Shown here: positions 52,845-62,040 of the stretch, one piece after another | Layout of the letters: every line of letters starts with the position of its first letter | Numbering within the stretch: the first letter of the stretch is position 1 | Assembly (NCBI GenBank): GCA_018830325.1 | Contig: JAHJSQ010000127.1 | Location: 1 to 64,000 of the forward strand | Reading direction: 5' to 3' | Length of the DNA stretch: 64,000 nucleotides | DNA from: Gammaproteobacteria bacterium | Lineage (GTDB): Bacteria > Pseudomonadota > Gammaproteobacteria > Methylococcales > Methylomonadaceae | Position numbers and translations under genes: made by a program | The notes under the pieces: model-generated | Seen by the model: only the letters and a program-made list of their open reading frames with translations | What the model was told of the DNA's origin: nothing | Database searches by the model: none

Positions 52845-53660
52845 TCACTTTTGACACCGTCTGCAAAAAACCGTGCTTCTATTGGCGATGCGGATTTCGG
52901 TGAGCGGCGTCAAGCAGTTGCGGCAGGGGGCTCCGGCTCTTCCGTAGACCTGTAATTGTTGTTTGAAATAACCCGGCTTTCCGGTTTCGTTGACGAAGTC
53001 TCTTAGCGTCGTGCCGCCTTGTTCGATTGCGCTGCTCAAAATCGTGCGGATACAGTCGGCGAGTGTTCGGTAACGGGCAAGCGATATGAGACCGGCCGCG
53101 CGGGTTGGTTTGATGCCGGCCATGAACAAGGCTTCGTTGGCATAGATATTACCGACGCCGACCACGATATGGCTGTCCATGATGAACGATTTGACCGCAA
53201 GCCCCCTTTTTTTAGACAACCGATAAAGATAGTCGCCGTTAAAATCGGTTAGCAGGGGTTCGGGGCCGAGTTCTTTTAACAAAGGATGCTCGGTAATCGC
53301 TTCGGAAGTCCACAGTACCGCGCCGAAGCGTCTCGGGTCGTTGAAACGCAGTATCGTTGTATCGGAAAATACCCAGTCGATATGATCGTGTTTCTTGATT
53401 TCTTGTTCGCGGTTGACGATGCGTAGACTTCCCGACATACCCAAATGAATGATCAGCACGCCTTTTTCGGTGTGCAGTAATAAATATTTCGCCCGCCGGT
53501 CGACTCGTTCGATGCGTAGTCCGTTCAATAGTTGATCTAAACGGTCCGGCACCGGCCAGCGCAGGCTAGCTTGGCGCACCACCGTTTCTTGGATGATCCG
53601 GCCTTCGATATGAGGCTTGATGCCTCGGCAGGTTGTTTCGACTTCAGGTAATTCAGGCAT
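52845..53660 (-). CDS. mutM: formamidopyrimidine-DNA glycosylase
   Basis: The 271-residue protein has every hallmark of MutM/Fpg: the catalytic N-terminal PELPEVETTCRGIKPHI with Pro2 and Glu3, the H2TH region with HIVVGVGNIYANEALFMAGI, and the C-terminal zinc finger C-x2-C-x16-C-x2-C (CRNCLTPLTEI and FCRRCQK). It removes oxidised purines such as 8-oxoguanine from DNA and cleaves the AP site. The length equals that of E. coli MutM. It lies downstream of the gldFG-like pair on the same strand, with a 44-base gap, and may be cotranscribed. Confidence 0.97.
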   Translation of the reverse strand: MPELPEVETTCRGIKPHIEGRIIQETVVRQASLRWPVPDRLDQLLNGLRIERVDRRAKYLLLHTEKGVLIIHLGMSGSLRIVNREQEIKKHDHIDWVFSDTTILRFNDPRRFGAVLWTSEAITEHPLLKELGPEPLLTDFNGDYLYRLSKKRGLAVKSFIMDSHIVVGVGNIYANEALFMAGIKPTRAAGLISLARYRTLADCIRTILSSAIEQGGTTLRDFVNETGKPGYFKQQLQVYGRAGAPCRNCLTPLTEIRIANRSTVFCRRCQK

Positions 53661-53704
53661 TATAAAGTTGTCGCATTAAATCCAGTGTAGCAATCGGCTT
53701 TTTC

Positions 53705-55042
53705 TCAACGTCGCCTACGTCGGTACCAAATCAACCAGCCGGTTATCAACAATACTAACGGAATAATCAACAGAAAGCCGAAGCCCATCAGGGTGACCGA
53801 TAGCGGTGTCAGCTGTAGATGCCGATCCGGAGCGGATTTGACCGGAATTGCGACATAGCGATCGTCGCGGAGCAGCCAATTGATCATTCTTAGGCCCAGC
53901 TCAAGGTTGCCGACATTGCCAAGGTAGGCATCGGCGAGAAAATCGCCGTCGCCGACTACAATTATGCGTTGTTCAGTCGTTTCGTCGATTTGGCGGGTCA
54001 AGGCGTAAGCCAGGTTTAACGGGCCTTCGCGTTCTTCCATGTCCGCATCGAATTGAGCCGTGGCTCCGGTTTCCATCCATGATTTGTCGGAGCTTTTTAT
54101 TAAAACCGTGCTGACGAATGAGCTTTCCTCGCGGCTTTGCAGCGCCGCCGCGGCTGGAAATAGCGTCATTGTCTGTAGATTTTGTGTGATCGGATGACCG
54201 GGGTATTTAGGCACTACAACGAAACTCGGATCGTCTATGCCGTAGAGCCCGGCGCTCATATCGACGATCGAGCCAGGCAAGCGGTCGATCCCTAGATAAT
54301 CATCCAGGCCGCCCGGAATCAGGCTGTCGGGATCGGCCAGCCATAATAAATGGCCGCCTTGTTCGAGATAGTCTTGCAAAATGCTTATTTCTCCGGGCAA
54401 CAAGTCGACGCGCGGGCCGGCGATGACCAATAATTCCGAATTGTCCGGAATCGTCGGAATGTCGGCCCAGTTGAGCGTTTGCGCTTTGATGTTGCGTTGC
54501 GCCAGCTCTTCGCCGAAGCGACTCAGGTCGAAATTGGCTTGCCCTTCGGGAGATCTTTCGCCATGACCGGTCAGAAAACTGATCCAACGGACATTAGAGC
54601 CGGACAGTTGTTGCAAGGCATTGGTAAGTGTCGACTCGTCCAGAAAATTGATACGTTCGGTGCGGCCTTGATAATCGACAAAGATGGCGCCCGAGGCGCC
54701 GATTTCCAGTTTCCGCGTTTTTTCCGGCGTCGAGTCGGGATCGATGAAAGTCAATTCGATATCGGGCTTGTGGAGCTTAAAGCGATCGATCAATTGCTTG
54801 ATTTGGGATCTGATCGCCGGATCTTTTTTGATATAAGCCGTCACGACGATTTTATCAGGAAACGAATTTAAGACATTTTGACTAACCGAAGATAGGGTAT
54901 TGCGCGATTCGGCGCTGATGTCAAAGTGGACCGGGCGCAGGGTGCTCAACCATGCCAAACCGAAAAGAATGCTAAGCCAAAGTGTGGTATGGAGCAGGCT
55001 TTTGATGCGAAGTTGCCGGTGAATATGGCGCGAAATTTTCAT
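53705..55042 (-). CDS. GldG-like ABC-type transport/motility auxiliary protein
   Basis: The protein has an N-terminal membrane helix (about 18-34), an extracytoplasmic domain of DUF4350/GldG type (FDISAESRNTLSSVSQNVL, then VVTAYIKKDPAIRSQIKQLI, and VRWISFLTGHGERSP) and a C-terminal helix (about 415-438). In flavobacteria GldG is part of the GldAFG complex for gliding. In proteobacteria related pairs are annotated as ABC-2 auxiliary proteins of unknown cargo. It overlaps the permease gene by 4 bases (coupled). No ABC ATPase gene precedes the pair here. Confidence 0.85.
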   Translation of the reverse strand: MKISRHIHRQLRIKSLLHTTLWLSILFGLAWLSTLRPVHFDISAESRNTLSSVSQNVLNSFPDKIVVTAYIKKDPAIRSQIKQLIDRFKLHKPDIELTFIDPDSTPEKTRKLEIGASGAIFVDYQGRTERINFLDESTLTNALQQLSGSNVRWISFLTGHGERSPEGQANFDLSRFGEELAQRNIKAQTLNWADIPTIPDNSELLVIAGPRVDLLPGEISILQDYLEQGGHLLWLADPDSLIPGGLDDYLGIDRLPGSIVDMSAGLYGIDDPSFVVVPKYPGHPITQNLQTMTLFPAAAALQSREESSFVSTVLIKSSDKSWMETGATAQFDADMEEREGPLNLAYALTRQIDETTEQRIIVVGDGDFLADAYLGNVGNLELGLRMINWLLRDDRYVAIPVKSAPDRHLQLTPLSVTLMGFGFLLIIPLVLLITGWLIWYRRRRR

Positions 55043-55791
55043 TTTTGCAGCCGGTCGTTATCGAGGTTACGAATGCTGAGGATCAGAAAAGTCGAGATAA
55101 ATAACGCGAAATAGATTAGGTCGACGGTGTTGATCAACCCGCTTTGCAGGTTTTGAAAATGCTTAAGCAAGGATAGGTATTCGAATAATTCGCTTTTATT
55201 GTCGCGAAGCCCGGTCGACCAGTCCACAATCCATAAGAGCATTAACAGCCCGAATGCGCCCATCGCGGCAACGGTCGGATGTCCCGCGAGACACGACATG
55301 AATAGGCCGACCGAGCTGAAGGCGGCCAGCATCAACAGCAACGCCAGCATATTCGCCAGTAGTTTGCCGAAATCGAGCGTGCCGCCAGCGAGCAGCGATA
55401 GGGGCATTAGCGTAATCAACAAGAGCACGGTCAGCATTAAGCCTAAAATACCCAGATATTTGCCGATGACGATTTCTGTACTCGATACCGGCGCCGAAAG
55501 TAACAGGGCCAGGGTTTTATTGCGCCGTTCTTCGCAAATAAGACGCATCGTCAACATCGGCGTTACCAGCATGAAGATAATCGCGGCATTGCCGTACAGG
55601 GGGGCGGCGATGACATCGGTCAAGCCGGGCGCATTATCCAAGCCTTCGAGTTGAGGTTGGAGGATGATGAAGGTTTCGACTTGGGTGAGAAACAAGTAGG
55701 CTAGGATAAATTGTAAAATCGCAAGTATGGACCAGGCCAACGGCGATAAAAACAGGCTTTTGAATTCGCGTAAGGCTATTGTTGTAATCAT
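55039..55791 (-). CDS. ABC-2 permease, GldF-like
   Basis: I start at the ATG at 55791, which gives the typical opening MITTIALREFKSLFLSPLAW. A longer form from 55851 has no family support. Six membrane helices are visible with the ABC-2 pattern, including the conserved ICEERRNKTLALLLSAPVSS loop and VIGKYLGILGLMLTVLLLI. With the GldG-like protein it would form a transporter needing an ATPase (GldA). Upstream (56052) lies instead a chimeric gene, so the ATPase must be encoded elsewhere or is lost. Confidence 0.85.
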   Translation of the reverse strand: MITTIALREFKSLFLSPLAWSILAILQFILAYLFLTQVETFIILQPQLEGLDNAPGLTDVIAAPLYGNAAIIFMLVTPMLTMRLICEERRNKTLALLLSAPVSSTEIVIGKYLGILGLMLTVLLLITLMPLSLLAGGTLDFGKLLANMLALLLMLAAFSSVGLFMSCLAGHPTVAAMGAFGLLMLLWIVDWSTGLRDNKSELFEYLSLLKHFQNLQSGLINTVDLIYFALFISTFLILSIRNLDNDRLQK

Positions 55792-55882
55792 TATTAACGA
55801 TGGTGTATTAGGCCGAAATTTAAATTCATGCGGACGACAGTGTAAGCGCAAATGTATCGAGAGACAATTTTAAACCCTGTGT

Positions 55883-55950
55883 TATACCCATCGCAGATCA
55901 AAATGCGGCGCCAGAGTGTCCGTCACAGGACGCCGTGAATACATCTAGGA
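55883..55950 (-). repeat. family 2 repeat, copy C (one end and core, inverted)
   Basis: The + strand reads TATACCCATCGCAGATC followed by CAAAATGCGGCGCC, the complement of the right end of copy A (4870-5027), and then GTCACAGGACGCCGTGAATA, the complement of its core. The left end of copy A is not present. It lies in the 260-bp gap between the GldF-like gene and the chimeric gene. Confidence 0.5.
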
Positions 55951-56051
55951 ACTGTTGATGATTTGCTGGTGCGGAATAATTTTTATAAAGCTGCTCAGGC
56001 AACGCATGCGAACAGTTAATACCGGTATTTGGCTAAAAGCAATCGATCACG

Positions 56052-56873
56052 TTATTGATTGATTTTAATAAATTCGCATTTTTGCTGAACCAACGGTGCG
56101 CTACCTTGGGTCCCTATGCCTCGCGCAATCAGTTTAATCACGCGGTCATCTTGGTCGTAAGCCACATGCGCTTCAACGGGGTTGGCAAAATCGCTGATCC
56201 CAAAAGCTTTGATGACATTTGTGATATTGATATTGATATTGGTGATCGTGGGACATAATCGAGAATCAAGATATTTGTCAGCAAAGCCTTTTGGAATCGA
56301 ATAACTCAGCAGATCGTTCGGATCGCTGAATGCATAACTGAAATAAATCAATTGAGGAAATGGTTTATCTGTGGATATCAGTCCTGAAAATGTGGCCAGA
56401 CCCAGTAACTGAAGCAAGCGAAACAGAATCGCCCAAATGAAACCAAGCAACAGGTAGACACAGAAAGCACCCACCAAAGAATTAAAGTCCACGCGATGCA
56501 GGACAAAGACATGACGACCGGCAATCCATGCACTAATACCGGCAAATATCAGCATCAAAAACAGGCCCGCGATTTCTAAGGCTTGATTGGTAAACCCAAA
56601 AATGCTGCCGCCGGAGATAAACGAAATTGCCAATGCCAGACTAAAGCCTATGTAAAAAAAGCTGCGTGTTCCCGACAGGCTCCAAACCGCAATCAACATG
56701 AAGGCATTGAACATCAATGTTAATGAATAACGACCGACCACAGGCAAACAATGCACGTAAGGAACGGTCAAAAGCATTAGCAGCAACCCGGCGAACAAAT
56801 AAAAAAAGTTGCCGCTACGGCAACTTTCTGGTTTGCCCTCGTATTTATTTTGCGGCTGGTTGGGAAGTGCCAT
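56052..56873 (-). CDS. chimeric protein: ion-channel N-terminus fused to hydrolase C-terminus
   Basis: I prefer the ATG at 56873. A TTG-started form from 56900 is possible. Residues 22-170 form five or six membrane helices ending in FCVYLLLGFIWAILFRLLQL and FPQLIYFSY, the layout of bacterial two-TM-type ion channels just before the selectivity filter. At that point, near 56333, the sequence switches to FSDPNDLLSYSIPKGFADKY and continues for 92 residues, closely paralogous to the last 93 residues of the hydrolase at 25765 (DSRLCPTITNININI, DDRVIKLIARGIG). The pore filter (normally TxGYGD) is absent, and so is the hydrolase nucleophile. Neither activity can remain. Confidence 0.75.
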   Translation of the reverse strand: MALPNQPQNKYEGKPESCRSGNFFYLFAGLLLMLLTVPYVHCLPVVGRYSLTLMFNAFMLIAVWSLSGTRSFFYIGFSLALAISFISGGSIFGFTNQALEIAGLFLMLIFAGISAWIAGRHVFVLHRVDFNSLVGAFCVYLLLGFIWAILFRLLQLLGLATFSGLISTDKPFPQLIYFSYAFSDPNDLLSYSIPKGFADKYLDSRLCPTITNININITNVIKAFGISDFANPVEAHVAYDQDDRVIKLIARGIGTQGSAPLVQQKCEFIKINQ

Positions 56874-57015
56874 TAGCCAACCAGAATTCGGCCCGTTCAA
56901 TGCGCGGTTTTACTTTTTCTTTTCCGAGTTGTATCCAACCATCGGTAAGACCTGCCAATGCAGGGTTCGACAAGCAGGCAGCCAAAATCAAAACGATGTA
57001 CTTAAACCTTTTCAT
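56845..57015 (-). CDS. small secreted protein of unknown function
   Basis: The ATG at 57015 opens a signal peptide (MKRFKYIVLILAACLSNPALA). The mature part has about 35 residues: GLTDGWIQLGKEKVKPRIER, then AEFWLANGTSQPAAK. It ends inside the first codons of the chimeric gene (overlap of about 29 bases with the 56873 start), so the two may be translated together. The size and lack of cysteines leave no family assignment. A ribosome site is present (AGAGGT before the ATG). Confidence 0.55.
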   Translation of the reverse strand: MKRFKYIVLILAACLSNPALAGLTDGWIQLGKEKVKPRIERAEFWLANGTSQPAAK

Positions 57016-57200
57016 ACTTACCTCTAAGATTGACATTATTCAAGCGCGCTCAAAACCGAGTTCGCGAAGATCGATTGCTGATTTGATTATGTCATGAAAG
57101 CCGGAATGAAAAACAACCAAGGTACCCAAAATGGGTAGCTTAGGTTATGCGGACAAATTATTTTAAGCTATGCTTAGTATGACTAGTGAGATGAGTAGCC

Positions 57201-57695
57201 ATGCCAACCAACCATCAAATGTCACCGGAACAAGTATGCCAGCTCAATTACTTGCTCAACGAATTCATCCTGTGGCATTTGAGTCGCGTGCGGTTGCGTT
57301 TTGACGGTGATCTGGATTGCGCGTTGGTTTTGGGCGAGATAGCTCATTACAATTTGCAAAAAATTATTTCGCGTCATCGTGCGCCAGACGCCACGATGAA
57401 CCAGGCATTGCAGCAAAGCCAGACGGCGCAACGTTATTCTGAAATCCAGGACATCGGCGAATTGATCAAGCCATGCAATGCGTTATCGATCAGCGCCAGT
57501 AACGGCATTCCGCGTGAAACCGTGCGCAGGAAAATTCAATGGCTGCGTGATCGCGGTTGGATTGAAAAAGACGGCAAGGGCCTTCTGGTCGTTACGCCGT
57601 TGCCGGCAGAAGCGTTCAAGGAATTCAACCAAGAAACCTTAACCGAGTTTTTTATCCTTAACCAACGCATACACTCGGTGTTGCAACACGAATGA
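57201..57695 (+). CDS. winged-helix regulator of the RND operon
   Basis: The 164-residue protein begins with a helical part (LNYLLNEFILWHLSRVRLRF) and contains a winged-helix segment in the middle, NGIPRETVRRKIQWLRDRGWIEKDG, typical of GntR/MarR-like recognition helices. No known ligand domain is evident, and I know no named family. Its last codon overlaps the start of the adaptor gene (ATGA at 57692-57695), so it is cotranslated with an efflux system and is probably its regulator. It could equally regulate another gene. The 57016-57200 gap between it and the small protein holds the divergent promoters. Confidence 0.65.
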   Translation: MPTNHQMSPEQVCQLNYLLNEFILWHLSRVRLRFDGDLDCALVLGEIAHYNLQKIISRHRAPDATMNQALQQSQTAQRYSEIQDIGELIKPCNALSISASNGIPRETVRRKIQWLRDRGWIEKDGKGLLVVTPLPAEAFKEFNQETLTEFFILNQRIHSVLQHE

Positions 57696-58894
57696 GTGCC
57701 ATGAAACACTTGACGCCTCCGCGCGTTTCAATATCGGAATTTTCCATGCACCATCATTGCCGACCTTCGACTCTCGCCGCCCTGTTGCTGATCATAATCG
57801 CTGGTGGTTGCGATCGCAGTCTACCCGAATCAGCCGCCCTGCCCGCGCCGGTAGTCGAAATCATGGCGGTTGAAACCAGCGATATTCCGATTTATCACGA
57901 ATGGATTGGCACGTTGGATGGCATGGTCAACGCGCAAATCACCGCACAGGTGTCCGGTTATTTGATCAAGCAAGTTTATCAGGAAGGTCAACGGGTCAAA
58001 AAAGGCGAGTTGCTATACGAAATTGACCCACGGGTGTTTCAGGCGATGCTCGATGGCGCGCGGAGCAACTTGGCCCGGCAAGAAGCGGTGCTGAAAACCG
58101 CTCAACTGGATGTGGCACGCGTCGAGCGCTTATTGCCGGAAAAAGCCGTGAGCGTTCGTGATCGCGACAACGCGGTAGGACGAGAAGCATCCGCGCTGGC
58201 GGAAGTCATGGCCGCGAGGGCGGCGGTCGATAACGCTCGCCTGCAACTAGAGTTTACTCGCATTACCGCACCCATCGATGGTATCGCCGGCATTTCAAAG
58301 GCGCAGATTGGCGATTTGGTTGGGCCGGGTAGTCCGCATACAGAACTCACCACAGTGTCGAAACTTGACCCGATTAAGGCCTATATTCCCCTTAGCGAAC
58401 AGCAATATCTGCAACTAGCGCGGGAAAGGCAACAAAAAGATCAAACCAATGGCAATGGCGATCTGGAACTGATACTGGCCGATGGCTCGGTTTATTCGCA
58501 TCCGGGCAAATTCTTTTTCGCCGACCGGCAAGTAGATGTGAAAACCGGCACAATACAGGTGGCGATTCTGTTCCCCAATCCCAATAACTTGTTGCGCCCC
58601 GGCCAATTCGCCAAGGTGCGGGCTATTGTCAAACACAAAGCCAATGCCTTGCTCGTGCCGCAGCGGGCGGTACTGGAGATGCAGGGGCGGCGGTTGCTGG
58701 CCGTCGTCAAGTCCGATAACAGCGTGGAGATGCGGCCGGTCACGCTCGGTGAAACAGTCGGCAACCGTTATGTAATCGAACAAGGGCTGCAGGCCGGTGA
58801 TCGGATTGTGGTGGAAGGTTTGCTCAAGGTTAGGCCCGGTATGACCGTCGATCCCAAGCCTTACCCGGCCGCTACATCTGGCGCCGCTCGGTAA
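57692..58894 (+). CDS. RND efflux periplasmic adaptor lipoprotein (AcrA/MexA family)
   Basis: The coupled ATG at 57692 gives 400 residues. An internal ATG at 57746 begins right at the lipoprotein signal (MHHHCRPSTLAALLL, lipobox AGGC). The mature part has the membrane-fusion pattern: first lipoyl half (QITAQVSGYLIKQVYQEGQRV), a coiled-coil hairpin (RSNLARQEAVLKTAQLDVAR), second lipoyl half (ITAPIDGIAGISKAQIGDLV) and beta-barrel domain (KTGTIQVAILFPNPNNLLRP). It bridges the inner-membrane pump and the outer-membrane channel. The pump gene starts 5 bases after its stop. Confidence 0.93.
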   Translation: MSAMKHLTPPRVSISEFSMHHHCRPSTLAALLLIIIAGGCDRSLPESAALPAPVVEIMAVETSDIPIYHEWIGTLDGMVNAQITAQVSGYLIKQVYQEGQRVKKGELLYEIDPRVFQAMLDGARSNLARQEAVLKTAQLDVARVERLLPEKAVSVRDRDNAVGREASALAEVMAARAAVDNARLQLEFTRITAPIDGIAGISKAQIGDLVGPGSPHTELTTVSKLDPIKAYIPLSEQQYLQLARERQQKDQTNGNGDLELILADGSVYSHPGKFFFADRQVDVKTGTIQVAILFPNPNNLLRPGQFAKVRAIVKHKANALLVPQRAVLEMQGRRLLAVVKSDNSVEMRPVTLGETVGNRYVIEQGLQAGDRIVVEGLLKVRPGMTVDPKPYPAATSGAAR

Positions 58895-58899
58895 CCGTC

Positions 58900-61800
58900 A
58901 TGGCAGCCTTTTTCATTCATCGTCCCATCGTCGCCATCGTAATTGCCATCCTGATGGTGATGGTGGGTCTGGTCTCGCTGAGCCAGTTGCCTATCGCCCA
59001 GTTTCCCAACATCGCTCCGCCGGAAATTCAAGTCACTACCACCTACACCGGCGCCGATGCCTTGACCGTCGAACAAGCGGTGGCAACGCCGATCGAGCAG
59101 CAAATGTCCGGCGTCGATAACATGAATTACATGTACTCCATCAACGCCAACAACGGCTCGATGTCGCTAAGGGTCAATTTCGATATTGCCACCGACCCCA
59201 ACACCAACCAGGTGCTGGCGCAGATGCGCAAATCGCAGGCCGAATCACAACTGCCGCAGGACGTGCGTAATTTCGGAGTCAACGTGCAAAAGTCATCGGC
59301 ATCGCCTTTGTTGCTGTTTGGACTGTATTCGCCTAACGGCAGTTACGACAACGTGTTTCTGGCCAACTACGCCTATATCAACATCAACGATCAGATGACG
59401 CGGGTCAAAGGCATTGCCAGCGTCACAGTATTTGGTGCCGGTCAATACGCGATGCGTATCTGGGTTAAGCCGGATCAGCTCGCCAAGCTCAATATCACCA
59501 TTCCTGAGATCATCAGCGCAGTACAGGCGCAAAACACCGTGAATCCGGCTGGAAAAATCGGCAGCGAGCCGGTGCCAACAGGTCAGGAATTTACCTACGC
59601 GGTGCGCGCTCAGGGACGCCTGCAATCCGAAGAAGAGTTCGGCAACATAGTGTTGCGTGCCGATTCTAGCGGGGCGATGGTGCGAGTCAAGGATGTTGCT
59701 CGCTTAGAGTTGGGCGCACAATCCTATGACATGATCGGTCGGTTGAATGGTAAACCGGCGGCGCTGATCGCGCTCTATCAATTGCCCGGTTCTAACGCCA
59801 TCGAAGCCGCCGAAGGCGCCAAAAAAATGATGGCGGAACTCAAAACTCGTTTTCCGGCCGATCTGGACTATATGATAGCGCTGGACACCACCCTTGCCGT
59901 CACTGAGGGCATCGATGAGATCGTCGTCACGCTGGTCGAGGCGCTGATCCTGGTGATACTGGTGGTGTTCCTGTTCCTGCAAGGCTGGCGCCCTACCTTG
60001 ATTCCATTGCTGGCGGTGCCGGTATCGCTGATCGGTACCTTCATGCTGTTTCCGCTATTGGGTTTTTCGATCAATACCTTGTCGCTGTTCGGTCTGGTTC
60101 TGGCCATCGGCCTGGTGGTGGATGACCCGATCGTAGTGGTCGAGTCGGTCGAACACTATATCGAGCAAGGTTTGACGACCAAAGACGCTACGCTGAGGAC
60201 CATGCGCGAAGTCACCGGCCCGATCATCGGCACCACGCTGGCGTTGATTGCGGTGTTTCTGCCCACCATTTTCATTCCCGGCATCACCGGACGCTTGTAT
60301 CAGCAATTCGCAGTGACCGTGAGCGTAGCGGTAACGATTTCGACATTCAATTCGCTGTCATTGAGTCCGGCATTGGCGGCATTGCTGCTCAAACCGCGCG
60401 TGCGGGGTAACGGCGCATTGCAACGCTTTTTCGATGGATTCAATCGCGGTTTTGACCGCGCCAACCAAGGCTATGTCGGTGTCTGCCGCGCTATGGTTCG
60501 CAAAGCCTTGTTCAGCATGATTTTGCTGGTAGCGCTGAGTTTGTTAGCCGGCGTATTGGGTAAGGGTGTACCGATGGGCTTTTTGCCTGACGAGGACCAA
60601 GGCTATCTGTATGCAGGACTGCAACTGCCCCATGTCGCTTCCTTGCAACGCACCGACGCCGCCACGCGCAAGGTAGAGCAGATTTTGGCAAACACGCCCG
60701 GCGTTGCCGCCTATTCATCGGTAATTGGCTACAACATGCTCAGCCAGGCCCAAACCACCTACAACACGTTTTTTTTCATCACCCTGAAGCCTTGGGCCGA
60801 GCGCACGCGACCGGAGGAGCAATATGCCGAGATCAAACGGCATCTGACGTACGAACTGTCGCAAGTCACCGAAGGCGTGGGGTTTGCGTTCCCGCCGCCG
60901 GCGATTCCGGGCGTGGGCACGTCGGGCGGCGTGACCCTGGTGTTGCAAGATCGGGCTGGCAACGACTTAAGCTATCTCACGCAAAACATCGATAAATTCA
61001 TCGAGGCGGCGCGGCAGCGGCCGGAAATCGGTAATATTTTTTCCACCGGATTGCCGTCGGTGCCGCAAATTTTCGTCGATGTCGATCGCGACAAGGTCTT
61101 GAAACATGGCGTTAATCTTGCCGATGTCTATAAAACCCTGCAAGCCTATATGGGCAGCGGCTTCATAAATTACTTCAACCGCTTCGGCAGGCAGTGGCAA
61201 GTCTATGTGCAGGCGGAAGGGGAATACCGGCGAGATGCCAAGGCACTCGGTCAGTTTTATGTACGCAACGACGAAGGCGGCAGCGTGCCATTGACCGCTC
61301 TGACCAGAGTGAGCAAAAGCGAAGGGCCCGAGTTCACGATGCGTTTCAACCAATTCCGCAGCCAACAACTGAGTGTCGCGGCCAAACCCGGCTACAGCTC
61401 TGCCCAGGTCATGCAGGCGCTGGAGGCGGTTTTCGCCGAAACCATGCCCAGCGACATGGGTTACGACTATCTGGGGATGAGTTTTCAGGAAAAACAAGCG
61501 CAACAAGGCATTTCGCCCTCTGCGGTCTTTGCCTTTGCGCTGTTTTGCGTGTTCCTGATTCTGGCGGCGCTATATGAAAGCTGGAGCCTGCCATTGAGTG
61601 TACTGCTGGCGACACCGATTGCCGTGCTGGGTGCGTTTGCCGGTTTGCTAGTAGGCCAGTATGAAAACAACCTCTACGCGCAGATTGGTCTGGTGATGCT
61701 GATCGGCTTAGCCGCCAAGAACGCGATTTTGATCGTCGAATTTGCGAAACAGGCTGTCGAGGAAGGGAAATCGATCCGCGATGCTGCGTTAGAAGCCGCG

Positions 61801-62040
61801 CGTTTGCGTTTGCGGCCGATCATGATGACGGCGGTATCGTTCATTCTGGGTTGCGTTCCGCTGGCAATTGCCAGCGGTGCCGGCGCTTTGTCGCGGCAGG
61901 TGATGGGTTACACGGTTATCGGCGGCATGGTGGCTGCTACAGTCATCGCGATCTTCATCATCCCGGTGTTGTTTTATGTGGTCCAAACGCGGGCGCGTCG
62001 GCATATGTCATCATCGGCAAGCGAGGCCGAACATGAATAA
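58900..62040 (+). CDS. RND efflux pump, hydrophobe/amphiphile (HAE1) type
   Basis: At 1046 residues this is a full-length AcrB/MexB-type pump: N-terminal FFIHRPIVAIVIAILMVMVG, porter domain with the QAQNTVNPAGKIG segment, and the proton-relay Asp pair in GLVVDDPIVVVES on TM4 (Asp407/408 equivalents). The second half mirrors the first, including LIGLAAKNAILIVEFAKQ with the relay Lys. The transporter exports drugs, solvents or lipids driven by the proton gradient. It forms an operon with adaptor and channel. Its stop overlaps the start of the channel gene by 8 bases. Confidence 0.96.
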   Translation: MAAFFIHRPIVAIVIAILMVMVGLVSLSQLPIAQFPNIAPPEIQVTTTYTGADALTVEQAVATPIEQQMSGVDNMNYMYSINANNGSMSLRVNFDIATDPNTNQVLAQMRKSQAESQLPQDVRNFGVNVQKSSASPLLLFGLYSPNGSYDNVFLANYAYININDQMTRVKGIASVTVFGAGQYAMRIWVKPDQLAKLNITIPEIISAVQAQNTVNPAGKIGSEPVPTGQEFTYAVRAQGRLQSEEEFGNIVLRADSSGAMVRVKDVARLELGAQSYDMIGRLNGKPAALIALYQLPGSNAIEAAEGAKKMMAELKTRFPADLDYMIALDTTLAVTEGIDEIVVTLVEALILVILVVFLFLQGWRPTLIPLLAVPVSLIGTFMLFPLLGFSINTLSLFGLVLAIGLVVDDPIVVVESVEHYIEQGLTTKDATLRTMREVTGPIIGTTLALIAVFLPTIFIPGITGRLYQQFAVTVSVAVTISTFNSLSLSPALAALLLKPRVRGNGALQRFFDGFNRGFDRANQGYVGVCRAMVRKALFSMILLVALSLLAGVLGKGVPMGFLPDEDQGYLYAGLQLPHVASLQRTDAATRKVEQILANTPGVAAYSSVIGYNMLSQAQTTYNTFFFITLKPWAERTRPEEQYAEIKRHLTYELSQVTEGVGFAFPPPAIPGVGTSGGVTLVLQDRAGNDLSYLTQNIDKFIEAARQRPEIGNIFSTGLPSVPQIFVDVDRDKVLKHGVNLADVYKTLQAYMGSGFINYFNRFGRQWQVYVQAEGEYRRDAKALGQFYVRNDEGGSVPLTALTRVSKSEGPEFTMRFNQFRSQQLSVAAKPGYSSAQVMQALEAVFAETMPSDMGYDYLGMSFQEKQAQQGISPSAVFAFALFCVFLILAALYESWSLPLSVLLATPIAVLGAFAGLLVGQYENNLYAQIGLVMLIGLAAKNAILIVEFAKQAVEEGKSIRDAALEAARLRLRPIMMTAVSFILGCVPLAIASGAGALSRQVMGYTVIGGMVAATVIAIFIIPVLFYVVQTRARRHMSSSASEAEHE

